Assembly (NCBI RefSeq): GCF_029543155.1
Contig: NZ_JARQXA010000004.1
Span: 248,001 to 312,000, forward strand
Source of the DNA: Sphingomonas sp. HITSZ_GF
Lineage (GTDB): Bacteria > Pseudomonadota > Alphaproteobacteria > Sphingomonadales > Sphingomonadaceae
Direction: 5' to 3'
DNA: 64,000 nucleotides
Positions within the stretch are counted from its first letter, which is position 1, and each line of letters opens with the position of its first letter. A model generated the notes under the pieces. It made no database searches, was not told where the DNA came from, and worked only from the letters and a program-made list of their open reading frames with translations. Shown in pieces: positions 7,997 through 16,174 of the stretch. The position numbers and the translations under genes are program-made.

Positions 7997-8308
7997 TCAG
8001 CGCGCCTTGGTGTTGCACTTCTCGAGCGCAGCCGCATCGAAGTCGGTGCCGTTGGCGCGGAAGGCGGAGAGCTTGCCGACTTCGCGGGCGACCAGCTCGC
8101 AGACGATGCCATCACGCGCGCTGCCGGTGGCGGCGGCGGTGCAGGTGCCGGCATTGCACTTCCACAGCGTCGAGCGGGTGACGAAGCTGGTCTTGGCCGG
8201 CGCGGTCACCGGGGTGGCGGCATAGCCGCTGGTCGCAGCCTGCGCGATGCCGGCGGCGGGGACGAGGGCCAGCGTGGCCGCGGCCGCTGCGGCGAAAAAG
8301 CGGGTCAT
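7997..8308 (-). CDS. CC_3452 family small secreted protein
   Basis: This is a 103-residue exported protein. A signal peptide (about 1-24, ending GIAQA) is followed by a mature domain with TPVTAPAKTSFVTRSTLWKC, a CNAGTC pair, IVCELVAREVGKLSAFRANG and a final EKCN. The four spaced cysteines suggest two disulfides in the periplasm. The layout matches the CC_3452 family, small sphingomonad and Caulobacter proteins of unknown function. It has its own promoter and terminator, so it is a single-gene unit. The start is set by the signal peptide and a preceding AGGAGG ribosome binding site. No function can be read from the sequence. Confidence 0.8.
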   Translation of the reverse strand: MTRFFAAAAAATLALVPAAGIAQAATSGYAATPVTAPAKTSFVTRSTLWKCNAGTCTAAATGSARDGIVCELVAREVGKLSAFRANGTDFDAAALEKCNTKAR

Positions 8309-8358
8309 GGGAAATCCTCCTGGGGATTTGAAACGAGCAACAGGCGTTGCGAATCCCT

Positions 8359-8386
8359 ATTTAATTGACATAAAGGTAAGTTGCAA
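8359..8386 (-). promoter_or_regulatory. Promoter of the CC_3452-family gene
   Basis: On the minus strand, TTGCAA (8381-8386) and TTAAAT (8359-8364) are separated by 16 bases, in an AT-rich island about 50 bases before the start codon. No alternative of this quality is seen nearby. Confidence 0.45.
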
Positions 8387-8392
8387 CGAGAA

Positions 8393-8433
8393 ACTATTGC
8401 TGCAATGCAAGAAGTTACGGCATTCCGTAGCGT
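8393..8433 (+). promoter_or_regulatory. Upstream regulatory region of the HxlR gene, sharing a 14-mer with the phasin promoter
   Basis: The region holds the TGC-rich ATTGCTGCAATGCAAG and then GCATTCCGTAGCGT (8420-8433). The latter 14-mer recurs exactly at 15094-15107 before the phasin gene. TACGGCATTCCGTA (8417-8430) is also a palindrome. A shared regulator is possible; which protein binds is unknown. Confidence 0.4.
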
Positions 8434-8459
8434 CCGCTTTTGCGATAGGGTGACAAGTC

Positions 8460-8960
8460 ATGGGTGGTGCCATCAGAGAGTCCTTGCGGCAGCTGGCCAA
8501 TGACTGCAGCCTGCCGGCCGCGCTGGAGGCGATGGGCGAGCGCTGGTCGTTCCTGATCCTGCGCGGCTCGTTCAACGGGCTCCACCATTTCGAGGAATTC
8601 CAGTCCGAGCTGGGCATCGCCCGCAACATTCTGGCCAACCGGCTGGCGCGGCTGGTCGACAAGGGCATCCTCGAGCGCCGGCCCTGCGCCGACGATCGCC
8701 GCAAGATCGAATATCATCTGACCGACAAGGGCTATGCGCTATTGCCGGTGATGATCTCGCTGCGCCAATGGGGCGAGCGCTGGGAGACGCGGGTGCCCGC
8801 CTTCCCGGTGCTGGTCGACGCGCGCGACAGCCGGCCGATCCAGGCTGTACAGGTGCTCAGCCATGACGGGCGGGTGCTGGGGCGCGGCGACCTGCTCTGG
8901 GCGCTGCCCGAGGATGTGGTGCGCGAGGACGAGGCGGCCGAGGTGAAGGCGGCGGAGTAA
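8460..8960 (+). CDS. HxlR family transcriptional regulator
   Basis: This is a 166-residue winged-helix regulator. The segment from CSLPAALEAMGERWSFLILR through FQSELGIARNILANRLARLVDKGILERR and YHLTDKGYAL is the HxlR DNA-binding domain with its MarR-like wing. Residues after about 110 form a C-terminal extension of unclear role. The first cysteine (residue 16) is in the position where redox-sensing HxlR proteins such as HypR and YodB carry their reactive Cys, so thiol sensing is possible. Divergent from it is the CC_3452 gene, and an operator-like palindrome lies 30 bases upstream, which fits autoregulation. The target genes are not evident. Confidence 0.9.
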   Translation: MGGAIRESLRQLANDCSLPAALEAMGERWSFLILRGSFNGLHHFEEFQSELGIARNILANRLARLVDKGILERRPCADDRRKIEYHLTDKGYALLPVMISLRQWGERWETRVPAFPVLVDARDSRPIQAVQVLSHDGRVLGRGDLLWALPEDVVREDEAAEVKAAE

Positions 8961-9019
8961 GTCCCCCGTGAAGTTGCGGCGTTAGCAAAGTATTTTCCAG
9001 CGCTCTCCAGACTGGGAGC

Positions 9020-9481
9020 ATGTCTTTCGATGAGGGAAAGCTTTATCCTGGTGCGACGGCGACAGCCGAGCAGGTTGCGATGCTTGCCCAAGAATACAAG
9101 CTGGCGGCTGAGAACTTGCTTGCGTCGGGGCGACGCGGCGGCTTGCTCTCGACCTGCCCTTACCGGCTGGTGGCAATCCATGCGATCGAGCTTTATCTAA
9201 ACGCGTATCTTCTGGCGGCAGGGCATAGCTCAACCAAGGTGCGAGGTTTGCAACATGACCTCTCTTCACGCACGACGTTGGCAGTCGAAGCCCGGCTCTG
9301 CCTGCGTAAGCGGACCTTCCTGCACCTGCAGGCTCTCTCGAACACGCGCGAGTATCTAATTACGCGCTACGATCCTGCGCTATCGACGGCCTCGCATCTG
9401 AACCGACTGGGCGCGACGCTCGACGAAGTTGCGGAGAAAGTGATGCGTTATCTCGGTGATGCCGGCGCAGTGCAGCGCTAA
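9020..9481 (+). CDS. Uncharacterised protein, possibly HEPN-like helical domain
   Basis: This 153-residue, mostly helical protein has no signal peptide. Segments such as AIHAIELYLNAYLLAAG and VRGLQHDL resemble HEPN-type helical bundles (a Glu-Leu-Tyr-Leu helix followed by a His-Asp-Leu turn). However, the RX4-6H RNase motif is not satisfied, because Arg and His are only three residues apart. Base composition and codon use are clearly less GC-biased than in the neighbours, suggesting recent acquisition. It lies alone between the HxlR gene and the thioesterase gene, overlapping the stop of the latter. No toxin or antitoxin partner is visible. Function not recognised. Confidence 0.6.
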   Translation: MSFDEGKLYPGATATAEQVAMLAQEYKLAAENLLASGRRGGLLSTCPYRLVAIHAIELYLNAYLLAAGHSSTKVRGLQHDLSSRTTLAVEARLCLRKRTFLHLQALSNTREYLITRYDPALSTASHLNRLGATLDEVAEKVMRYLGDAGAVQR

Positions 9482-9900
9482 CCCCCCAGCCCCTCCAGCC
9501 GCGCTCGCACCTTCTCCGGGATCGGCTTCGACTTGCGCGTCGCCAGATCGACATGGACGCTGACCATCTCGATTTCGGTGTGGAGTTCGCCGGTCTCGGC
9601 ATGGCAGAGCTCGACGCGCATCGTCATGCTCGAGGTGCCGACGCGCTCGACCCGGGCGAAGCCCTCGACCATGTCGTCGAACACGAAGGGCTTCTTGTAG
9701 TCGATCGCGGCGCGGACGACGTTGAATTCGGCGTCGAGCCAGTCCGGCCCGATGTCGCCCAGATCCGCCCAGCGCCAGAATTCGCCGAGCGTGACATCGG
9801 CATATTCGAGATAGCGCGAGTTGAAGACGATCTTCTGCCCGTCGATCTCGGAATAGCGGACGCGGAAGCGGGTGGAGAAGGAGAAGCCGGGGCGAGTCAT
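9478..9900 (-). CDS. Acyl-CoA thioesterase, 4HBT hotdog family
   Basis: This 140-residue single hotdog-fold protein hydrolyses acyl-CoA thioesters. The segment VRYSEIDGQKIVFNSRYLEYAD is the YbgC/4-hydroxybenzoyl-CoA thioesterase signature, although the usual catalytic Asp of RYSDTD is Glu-Ile-Asp here. The FVFDDMVEGFARVERVG and MRVELCH segments are the following strands. The length is normal for the family. The substrate cannot be told from sequence: YbgC types act on short or aromatic acyl-CoA, FadM types on long chains. It converges with the HEPN-like gene, sharing four bases. Confidence 0.85.
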   Translation of the reverse strand: MTRPGFSFSTRFRVRYSEIDGQKIVFNSRYLEYADVTLGEFWRWADLGDIGPDWLDAEFNVVRAAIDYKKPFVFDDMVEGFARVERVGTSSMTMRVELCHAETGELHTEIEMVSVHVDLATRKSKPIPEKVRARLEGLGG

Positions 9901-10026
9901 GTGCTTCCCTTAGCAAGCCTCTCCGGCAGCGACCAAGCCGTCCCCATGGATATCGCGGTCCGGATTCGACGCATTTTGCTGGGGGATGCTGCCGGGGCAG
10001 GCGCATGTGCGCTTCTGGAGGAAATC

Positions 10027-11190
10027 ATGTTGCGCACCTTGCTTCTTTCTTCGCTGGCTACCGGTGCCTTGGCGGTCCCCGCAATTGCACAGACCGCGCC
10101 CGATCTTGGTTCGGTCGGGGATCAGGCGAGGCAGGAGGTGCGCGACAATTGGCGCGATGCCGCCGAAAAGATGCGCAACGCCGGCAAGGACGGCGGCGCG
10201 GTTCGTGGCGGCGCCGACGCCGGGGGTGGCGCCGCCCGTTCCGGAGATGGCAAAGCGGGCGATGCCGGCGGGGATGCGGCTGGCGATCGATCCGGGACGG
10301 TGCTGGAAGGCGCTGCGGAAGGCCGGCTGATGATGTGCTTCACCATGGCCATGGGGTCCTATCGCGACGAGGATTTCCCCACGCCTTTCGATACGCAGAT
10401 CGCCGAGTTCGAACGCCGGATCGTCGCCCTGTCACCCCATTCCATGGAGACGGGCGCGCTCGAGCAGATCGAAAGCCTGGGGCTGCAACAGGGCAAGCTG
10501 AAGGTGAAGGCCTCCGAGATCCGGCAACCGCGCATGGAAGCGGCGGCCGCGCGCAAATGCGGAGGCCGGCCGAAGAGCCTCGACGTCAAGTTCGAAGCGC
10601 CGGCCAAGGCTGCCGATGCCGGGCCGTCGGATGCCGCTATCGACTATCGCGCCAAGGAACTGGTGAAGCTGGAGCTGGAGACCGAGTATCGCAGCGCCCT
10701 CGATACGCTCGAAACCGCGCTGCGCGAGGGCGGCGAAAGCGAAATCCAGCAGGCGCGCGCCGAGCTTGAAAAGGCGGAGCAGGATTATCGCAAGTTCCTG
10801 GGGGAAAACGCGCCTGAGGCGCTGGAAAAGCATAATGACGAATGGAACCGCAGCCTTCGTCCCATGCTGATGATGAAGGGCCAGGGAGGCGCGCATCCGG
10901 GGGAGACCGGAAAGCCGCCGGTGCCCGAGCTCGACGAATATGACGGGCCCGATGGCCCTGGCGAAGCCGGGTCGCCCGAAGAGCGTGCGCTTCGGGAAGA
11001 CGTGCAGCGTGGGCGCCAGGCGCTCGAGGAAGCACGCGAAAGGCTGAACGATGCGGAAGCAAGCGGCGACAAGGCGGCGGTGACCGACGCCAAGCAGATC
11101 TTCAAGCAGGCGCAGGAAGACCTTGCCCGCAGGCAGGACAAATATAGCGATTACAAGCTGAACCGGCCGCAGGCCACGTCCGACGATTGA
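10027..11190 (+). CDS. Secreted coiled-coil protein of unknown function
   Basis: This 387-residue exported protein has a signal peptide at residues 1-21 (ending PAIAQ). It then has a Gly/Ala-rich low-complexity stretch (about 45-90). A central part contains MCFTMAMGSYRDEDFPTPFD and one further Cys in ARKCGG. Two charged helical coiled-coil segments follow (about 210-270 and 325-375), separated by a Pro/Gly/Asp-rich linker. I do not recognise a family. A GGAGG ribosome binding site precedes the ATG. The gene stands alone, converging on the TauE/SafE gene with a 12-base gap. The coiled coils suggest a structural or scaffold role in the periplasm; that is only inference. Confidence 0.7.
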   Translation: MLRTLLLSSLATGALAVPAIAQTAPDLGSVGDQARQEVRDNWRDAAEKMRNAGKDGGAVRGGADAGGGAARSGDGKAGDAGGDAAGDRSGTVLEGAAEGRLMMCFTMAMGSYRDEDFPTPFDTQIAEFERRIVALSPHSMETGALEQIESLGLQQGKLKVKASEIRQPRMEAAAARKCGGRPKSLDVKFEAPAKAADAGPSDAAIDYRAKELVKLELETEYRSALDTLETALREGGESEIQQARAELEKAEQDYRKFLGENAPEALEKHNDEWNRSLRPMLMMKGQGGAHPGETGKPPVPELDEYDGPDGPGEAGSPEERALREDVQRGRQALEEARERLNDAEASGDKAAVTDAKQIFKQAQEDLARRQDKYSDYKLNRPQATSDD

Positions 11191-11202
11191 GACGCCGGCC
11201 CT

Positions 11203-11982
11203 TCAGGCCAGCAGCTTGAACCCTACGAACGCCAGCACCGCGGCAAGGATCGGGATCAGCACGCGCTCGGATACGCGCGTGGCGATCAGGCTGCCGACGA
11301 TGATGCCGGGGATCGAGCCGAGCAGCAGCGCGAGCAGTAGGTTGAGGTCGACCGATCCCATCGTCCAGTGGCCGATGCCGGCGATGAAGGTGAGCGGCAC
11401 GGCATGGGCGATGTCCGAGCCGACCAGCCGCGCGACCGGCGAGCCGGGATAGAGGACGAGCAGCGCCGTCATCCCCAGCGCGCCGGCGCCGACCGAAGTG
11501 AGCGAGACCAGCACGCCGAGGACCGCGCCGAGCAGCACGGTGAGCGCGCCGACCCGCGCCTCGTCGAGCCGGGCGAAGCGGCGGCCCGCCGCGCGGACGA
11601 TCTGGACACGGAAGAACACCGCGACCGCGGTGAGCATCAGCGTGATGCCGAGGATCGTCGAGATCAAATGCCCGGTATCGCGGGCGTCGCGATGCGCGGC
11701 GGCGAGGTAGAGAAGCGTGAGGACCGTCGCCGGCACGCTGCCCGTCGCCAGCCGGCGCACCACTTTCCAGTCGACCGAGCCGCGCCAGCCATGGACGGCA
11801 GTGCCCACCGCCTTGGTGCCCGAGGCATAGAGCAGGTCGGTGCCGACGGCGGTGGCGGGGTGGAAGCCGAAGACGAGCACCAGCAACGGCGTCATCAGCG
11901 AGCCTCCTCCCACACCGGTCAGCCCGACGAGCAGGCCGACAAGCACGCCCGCGAGCGAGTAGAGCGGATCGATATGCGGCAC
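11203..11982 (-). CDS. TauE/SafE family anion exporter/permease
   Basis: This 259-residue inner-membrane protein has about seven or eight helices and two family repeats. The first repeat opens with the Gly-rich GVLVGLLVGLTGVGGGSLMT and the second with VLVSLTSVGAGALGMTALL, the paired TauE/SafE (DUF81) signatures. Such proteins move sulfite, sulfoacetate or related anions across the membrane; the substrate here cannot be read from the sequence. Its start lies only 10 bases downstream of the end of the aminotransferase gene, so the two minus-strand genes are probably cotranscribed. That hints at a link to amino-acid or sulfur metabolism but does not prove one. Confidence 0.9.
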   Translation of the reverse strand: MPHIDPLYSLAGVLVGLLVGLTGVGGGSLMTPLLVLVFGFHPATAVGTDLLYASGTKAVGTAVHGWRGSVDWKVVRRLATGSVPATVLTLLYLAAAHRDARDTGHLISTILGITLMLTAVAVFFRVQIVRAAGRRFARLDEARVGALTVLLGAVLGVLVSLTSVGAGALGMTALLVLYPGSPVARLVGSDIAHAVPLTFIAGIGHWTMGSVDLNLLLALLLGSIPGIIVGSLIATRVSERVLIPILAAVLAFVGFKLLA

Positions 11983-11992
11983 GATGCGGGGC

Positions 11993-13198
11993 TCAGCCTG
12001 CCTTTGCCGCGGTGTTGACGCCCATCGACTGGAGGTACTTCTTCACGTTGCGGGCGGCCTGGCGCAGGCGCTGCTCGTTCTCGACCATCGCGATGCGGAC
12101 AAAGCCTTCGCCATTCTCGCCATAGCCGACGCCCGGCGCGACCGCGACCTTGGCATGGGTGAGCAGCTGCTTGGAGAATTCGAGGCTCCCCAGATGCGCG
12201 AGTGCCGGGGGCAGCGGCGCCCAGGCGAACATCGAGGCGGGCGGGCTGGGGATCTCCCAGCCGGCGCGGCCGAAGCTCTCGACCAGCACGTCGCGGCGCT
12301 TGTGATAGAGCTGGCGATTGGCCTCTACGATGTCCTGCGGGCCGTTCAATGCGGCGCAGGCGGCGGCCTGGATCGGGGTGAAGGCGCCGTAATCGAGATA
12401 CGACTTCACCCGGGTCATCGCTGCGATCAGCTGCTTGTTGCCCACCGCGAAGCCCATGCGCCAGCCGGCCATCGAATAGGTCTTGGAGAGCGAGGTGAAC
12501 TCGATCGCCACGTCCTTGGCGCCCTTGACCTGCAGGATCGACACGGTCGGCTTGCCGTCGAAATAGAGCTCCGAATAGGCAAGGTCGGAGATGATCCAGA
12601 CCTTGTTCTCCTTCGCCCAGGCGACGAGCCGCTCGTAGAAGGCGAGGTCGACCGTCTCGGCGGTGGGGTTCGACGGATAGTTGACCACCAGGATCGACGG
12701 GCGCGGGACGGTGAAGGCGATCGCGCGCTCGAGGGATTCGAAATAATGCTCGTCGGGCGTGGTCGGAACCGCGCGGATCGTCGCGCCGGCGAGGATAAAG
12801 CCGAAAGTATGGATCGGGTAGCTGGGATTGGGCGCCAGCACGACGTCGCCCGGCGCGGTGATCGCAGTGGCGAGGCTGGCCAGCCCTTCCTTCGAGCCCA
12901 TCGTCACCACGACCTCTGTCTCGGGATCGATGTCGACGCCGAAGCGGCGGGCGTAATAGTTCGCCTGGGCGCGGCGCAGGCCGGGAATGCCCTTGGACTG
13001 GGAATAGCCGTGCGCGTCGGGCTTCTGCGCGACTTCGACCAGCTTCTCGATCACATGCGGCGGCGGCGGCAGGTCCGGATTGCCCATGCCGAGATCGATG
13101 ATGTCCTCTCCCGCCGCACGCGCCGCTGCCCGCATCGCATTGACTTCGGCGATGACATACGGGGGCAGGCGCTTCATGCGGTAGAATTCTTCGGACAT
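11993..13198 (-). CDS. alaC: AlaC-type class I/II aminotransferase (PLP)
   Basis: This 401-residue PLP enzyme transfers amino groups between amino acids and keto acids. The Schiff-base lysine is Lys239 in SLSKTYSMAGWRMGF. Other family motifs are LGMGNPDLPPP (36-46), NYPSNPT (173-179, PLP phosphate and ring contacts) and SDLAYSELYFDG. Overall it resembles the E. coli AlaC glutamate-pyruvate transaminase and the LL-diaminopimelate aminotransferase DapL group; the two are close, and the gene symbol is a best guess. The downstream TauE/SafE gene is 10 bases away. A promoter is presumably in the 110-base divergent gap shared with phaC. Confidence 0.85.
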   Translation of the reverse strand: MSEEFYRMKRLPPYVIAEVNAMRAAARAAGEDIIDLGMGNPDLPPPPHVIEKLVEVAQKPDAHGYSQSKGIPGLRRAQANYYARRFGVDIDPETEVVVTMGSKEGLASLATAITAPGDVVLAPNPSYPIHTFGFILAGATIRAVPTTPDEHYFESLERAIAFTVPRPSILVVNYPSNPTAETVDLAFYERLVAWAKENKVWIISDLAYSELYFDGKPTVSILQVKGAKDVAIEFTSLSKTYSMAGWRMGFAVGNKQLIAAMTRVKSYLDYGAFTPIQAAACAALNGPQDIVEANRQLYHKRRDVLVESFGRAGWEIPSPPASMFAWAPLPPALAHLGSLEFSKQLLTHAKVAVAPGVGYGENGEGFVRIAMVENEQRLRQAARNVKKYLQSMGVNTAAKAG

Positions 13199-13326
13199 TT
13201 CCTCATCTCTCAGGGGTTGGAGCGCGGCACGATCTTGTGCCGTGGCGCCCTCCTACGCCATGTTCTCGCTCGCGGGAATGACGAGTTGCCTGTGGTGCGC
13301 TAAAGCGGCGCTTGAAGAGGATAAGC

Positions 13327-15087
13327 ATGGCCGAGACGACCAATCCGCCGATTCCCGACCTTGCGGACCTGCAGCATTGGACCTGGGTGCTCGGCCGTGC
13401 GCAGCAGATGATGCTCGAGCATGGCTTCGATATGATGGAGCATATGCCCGGCGCGGCGGCGCCGTTCGGCGCGCCTGCGTTCCCGGCGATGCTCGGCCCG
13501 GGCGCGGCGGTGAAGGCGACCACCGATTTCTGGTCGGACACGATGAAGCTGTGGCAGCGCTTCCTCGACCCGCAGCATGCCGAGCCCTTCGAGGAGACGG
13601 CCGAGCAGGCGCGCGACAAGCGCTTCAAGGCGCCGCAATGGCGCGAGGAGCCGCTGTTCGACTTCCTGCGCCAGAGCTATCTGGTGATCGCCGACCACAT
13701 GCTGCGCGGCGTCGATGCGCTGGACGGCATCGATGCCCGGCAGAAGGAGCAGGTGCGCTTCGCCACCAGGGGCTTCCTCGACGCGGTGAGCCCGACCAAC
13801 TTCCCCGCGACCAACCCCGAAGTGCTCGAGAAGATCGTCGAGACCAAGGGCGAGAGCCTGCTCAAGGGCCTGTCGAACATGATGGGCGACATGGCCAGGG
13901 GCCAGATGACCCAGACCGCGGAGGGCGTGTACGAGCTGGGCCGCAACCTGGCGCTGACCCCGGGCAAGGTCGTCAAGCGCACGCCGCTCTACGAACTGAT
14001 CCAATATGCCCCGGCGGAAGGCGCGAAAGAAGTCTATGCGACGCCGCTGATCATCTTCCCGCCCTGGATCAACCGCTACTACATCCTCGACCTCAACCCC
14101 GAGAAGAGCTTCATCCGCTGGGCGGTGGAGCAGGGGATCACCGTGTTCGTCGTCTCGTGGAAGTCGGCCGACGCCACGATGAAGGACGTGGTGTGGGACG
14201 ATTATGTCGAGCAGGGGCAGATCGACGCGATCGACACGGTGCGCGACCTGCTCGGCGTTAAAGGCGTGCACGCGATCGGCTATTGCGTGGCCGGCACCAC
14301 GCTCGCCGCGACGCTGGCGGTGCTCCACGCGCGCGGGCAAGCGGAGAAGGTGAAGAGCGCGACCTTCTTCACCGCGCAAGTGGACTTCGCCGATGCCGGC
14401 GAGCTCAGCATGTTCGTCGATGACGACCAGCTGGCGATGATCCGCAGCCTGGGGACCGAGGGGTTCCTCGACGGGCGCTACATGGCGGCGACCTTCAACC
14501 TGCTGCGCGGGCGCGACCTGATCTGGAACTACGTCACCAACAACTACCTGATGGGCAAGGACTATGCCCCGTTCGACCTGCTCCACTGGAACTCGGACGT
14601 GACCAACCTGCCGGCGCGTTGGCACATGAGCTACCTGACCGACCTGTACCGCGACAACAAGCTGGTCCAGCCCGGCGCGCTGGCGATCGGCGGCACCCCG
14701 CTCGACCTGTCGAAAGTGGCGACGCCGACCTATGTCCAGGCCGGGCGCGAGGACCATATCGCGCCGGCCGAGAGCGTCTGGAAGATCACGCATTATTTCA
14801 AGGGGCCGCTCAAGTTCGTGCTCGCCGGATCGGGGCATATCGCCGGCGTGGTGAACCCGCCTTCCGCGCAGAAATACCAGTATTGGACCAATTCGGCGAA
14901 GGCCGGGACGCTCGCCGAATTTTTCGCGGGAGCAAAGGAGACCAAGGGGAGTTGGTGGCCCGACTGGCTCGCATGGCTCCAGGATCTGGATGCAGCAAAA
15001 ACGCCCGTGACGGGCGCACGCGTGCCGGGCGGGGGCAAGCTGGAGGCCCTGGAGGACGCGCCGGGAAGCTATGTGCGGATGCGCTGA
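13327..15087 (+). CDS. phaC: Class I poly(3-hydroxyalkanoate) synthase
   Basis: This 586-residue enzyme polymerises hydroxyacyl-CoA into polyhydroxyalkanoate on storage granules. The lipase-box-like motif GYCVAG places the nucleophile at Cys320. Asp476 (GREDHIAP) and His504 (GSGHIAG) complete the triad, at spacing close to Cupriavidus necator PhaC (Cys319, Asp480, His508). The length and single-subunit form fit class I, and no phaE or phaR subunit gene is adjacent. I chose the ATG at 13327 over the in-frame ATG at 13312 because a GAAGAGGA ribosome binding site lies 9-15 bases before it. A phasin gene follows; phaB is at 36432. Confidence 0.95.
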   Translation: MAETTNPPIPDLADLQHWTWVLGRAQQMMLEHGFDMMEHMPGAAAPFGAPAFPAMLGPGAAVKATTDFWSDTMKLWQRFLDPQHAEPFEETAEQARDKRFKAPQWREEPLFDFLRQSYLVIADHMLRGVDALDGIDARQKEQVRFATRGFLDAVSPTNFPATNPEVLEKIVETKGESLLKGLSNMMGDMARGQMTQTAEGVYELGRNLALTPGKVVKRTPLYELIQYAPAEGAKEVYATPLIIFPPWINRYYILDLNPEKSFIRWAVEQGITVFVVSWKSADATMKDVVWDDYVEQGQIDAIDTVRDLLGVKGVHAIGYCVAGTTLAATLAVLHARGQAEKVKSATFFTAQVDFADAGELSMFVDDDQLAMIRSLGTEGFLDGRYMAATFNLLRGRDLIWNYVTNNYLMGKDYAPFDLLHWNSDVTNLPARWHMSYLTDLYRDNKLVQPGALAIGGTPLDLSKVATPTYVQAGREDHIAPAESVWKITHYFKGPLKFVLAGSGHIAGVVNPPSAQKYQYWTNSAKAGTLAEFFAGAKETKGSWWPDWLAWLQDLDAAKTPVTGARVPGGGKLEALEDAPGSYVRMR

Positions 15088-15093
15088 ATCCAC

Positions 15094-15182
15094 GCATTCC
15101 GTAGCGTAAATTCTGTTTTTGTGCACTGCACAAAAGTCCCTTGCATTCGCTGCTGCCTGCGCTTACATGCTGCATTGCAGCA
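15094..15182 (+). promoter_or_regulatory. Phasin promoter with two TGC-rich palindromes (PhaR-like sites)
   Basis: The gap contains TTTTGTGCACTGCACAAAA (15117-15135), a perfect palindrome with 9-base arms, and TGCTGCATTGCAGCA (15168-15182), with 7-base arms. The second contains CTGC-N3-GCAG, the site reported for the PHA-responsive repressor PhaR in Paracoccus and Rhodobacter. Between them lie TTGCAT (15141-15146) and TACATG (15164-15169) with 17-base spacing, a fair -35/-10 pair overlapped by the second site. The 14-mer at 15094-15107 is shared with 8420. Confidence 0.65.
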
Positions 15183-15204
15183 ATAGTCATGGGGAAGGCA
15201 TATC

Positions 15205-15972
15205 ATGGCCACCAAGGGACCGAAGACCGGCAAGGCCAAGCCTGCCGCTCCGAAGCCTGCGGCGCGCGCTAAGGCCGCGCCGAAAGTTGCTGCGCCCAAG
15301 GCTGAGAAGCCCGCGCCGGTGAAGAAGGCGGCCGCGCCGATCGCGAAAGCGATCGCCCCGGCACCCGTCATCGCCGAGCCGGTCCCGGTCCTTGAGGCAG
15401 CACCGCAGGAAGTGACTGAAACCGTCGAAGCCGTGGCAGAGCCGATCAAGGAAGCCGCCGCGGAAACCGCAATCGCCGTCGTCGAGGCCGTCGAAGAGAT
15501 CGCCGCGAAGCCGGAAGTGAAGGGAAGCTGGAAGATGGAAAACCCGTTCGAGACTGCCACCGGCAAGGCCCAGGCTCTGTTCGCCGAGTGGAACGACCGC
15601 ACCAAGACCGCCGTCGAGAAGTCGACCAAGCTGGTCGAGGAAGCCAATGACTTCGCCAAGGGCAATGTCGAGGCGCTGGTCGAGTCGGGCCGCATCGCTG
15701 CCAAGGGCATCGAGGGCCTGGGCCAGGACGCCGCCGAATATAGCCGCAAGTCGTTCGAAACCGCGACCGCCGCGCTGAAGAGCCTGTCGTCGGTCAAGTC
15801 GCCGACCGAGTTCTTCAAGCTGCAGAGCGACTATTTCCGCGGCGCGTTCGACTCGTACGTCGCCGAGGCGTCGAAGAACACCGAGGCGCTGATCAAGCTC
15901 GCCAGCGACGCGGCCCAGCCGCTGTCGAACCGCGTTGCCGTCGCCGCCGAGAAGGTGAAGACCGCGGCGTAA
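15205..15972 (+). CDS. Phasin family protein (PHA granule-associated)
   Basis: This 255-residue granule-surface protein has two parts. Residues 1-105 are Lys/Ala/Pro-rich, with [17 protein letters not shown] repeats followed by an acidic Glu/Val stretch; this low-complexity arm is common in sphingomonad phasins. Residues 106-255 are the helical phasin domain, with [21 protein letters not shown], a [21 protein letters not shown] segment and a [20 protein letters not shown] segment, a pattern shared with PhaP2/TIGR01841-type phasins. It lies 117 bases after phaC behind its own promoter and PhaR-like sites. A strong terminator follows. Its role is granule number and size control; the basic arm may bind DNA or RNA (inference). 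Confidence 0.9.
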   Translation: MATKGPKTGKAKPAAPKPAARAKAAPKVAAPKAEKPAPVKKAAAPIAKAIAPAPVIAEPVPVLEAAPQEVTETVEAVAEPIKEAAAETAIAVVEAVEEIAAKPEVKGSWKMENPFETATGKAQALFAEWNDRTKTAVEKSTKLVEEANDFAKGNVEALVESGRIAAKGIEGLGQDAAEYSRKSFETATAALKSLSSVKSPTEFFKLQSDYFRGAFDSYVAEASKNTEALIKLASDAAQPLSNRVAVAAEKVKTAA

Positions 15973-16030
15973 GCCCCGGCTTCCGGTCGGCCGGCGCACG
16001 CCGCGCCAGCGACGCGGAAGACCAAGGTTC

Positions 16031-16070
16031 AGGGCGGCTGTTCCCCCGGGAATGGCCGCCCTTTCCTTTT
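16031..16070 (+). terminator. Rho-independent terminator after the phasin gene
   Basis: A 14-bp stem (16031-16044 with 16049-16062, two G-T wobbles) is followed by CTTTCCTTTT-type T-rich sequence. It ends the phasin transcript 60 bases after its stop codon. Confidence 0.8.
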
Positions 16071-16174
16071 ATCCGTTTCCAATCAGGGTTTACGCGTTCG
16101 CCCCGGCCTTGCCCTTGGCGGCGCGAGCCCATATTTTCCGCAGCGTGACAAATCCCGTGACTTTCGCGATCCGC

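Noticed and set aside
9020..9481. HEPN RNase active-site motif RX4-6H
   Set aside because: Only three residues separate the Arg and His in VRGLQHDL, so the catalytic motif is not met.
13199..13326. Small RNA or gene in the alaC/phaC divergent gap
   Set aside because: Only 110-130 bases with no ribosome binding site besides that of phaC and no stable distinct structure.
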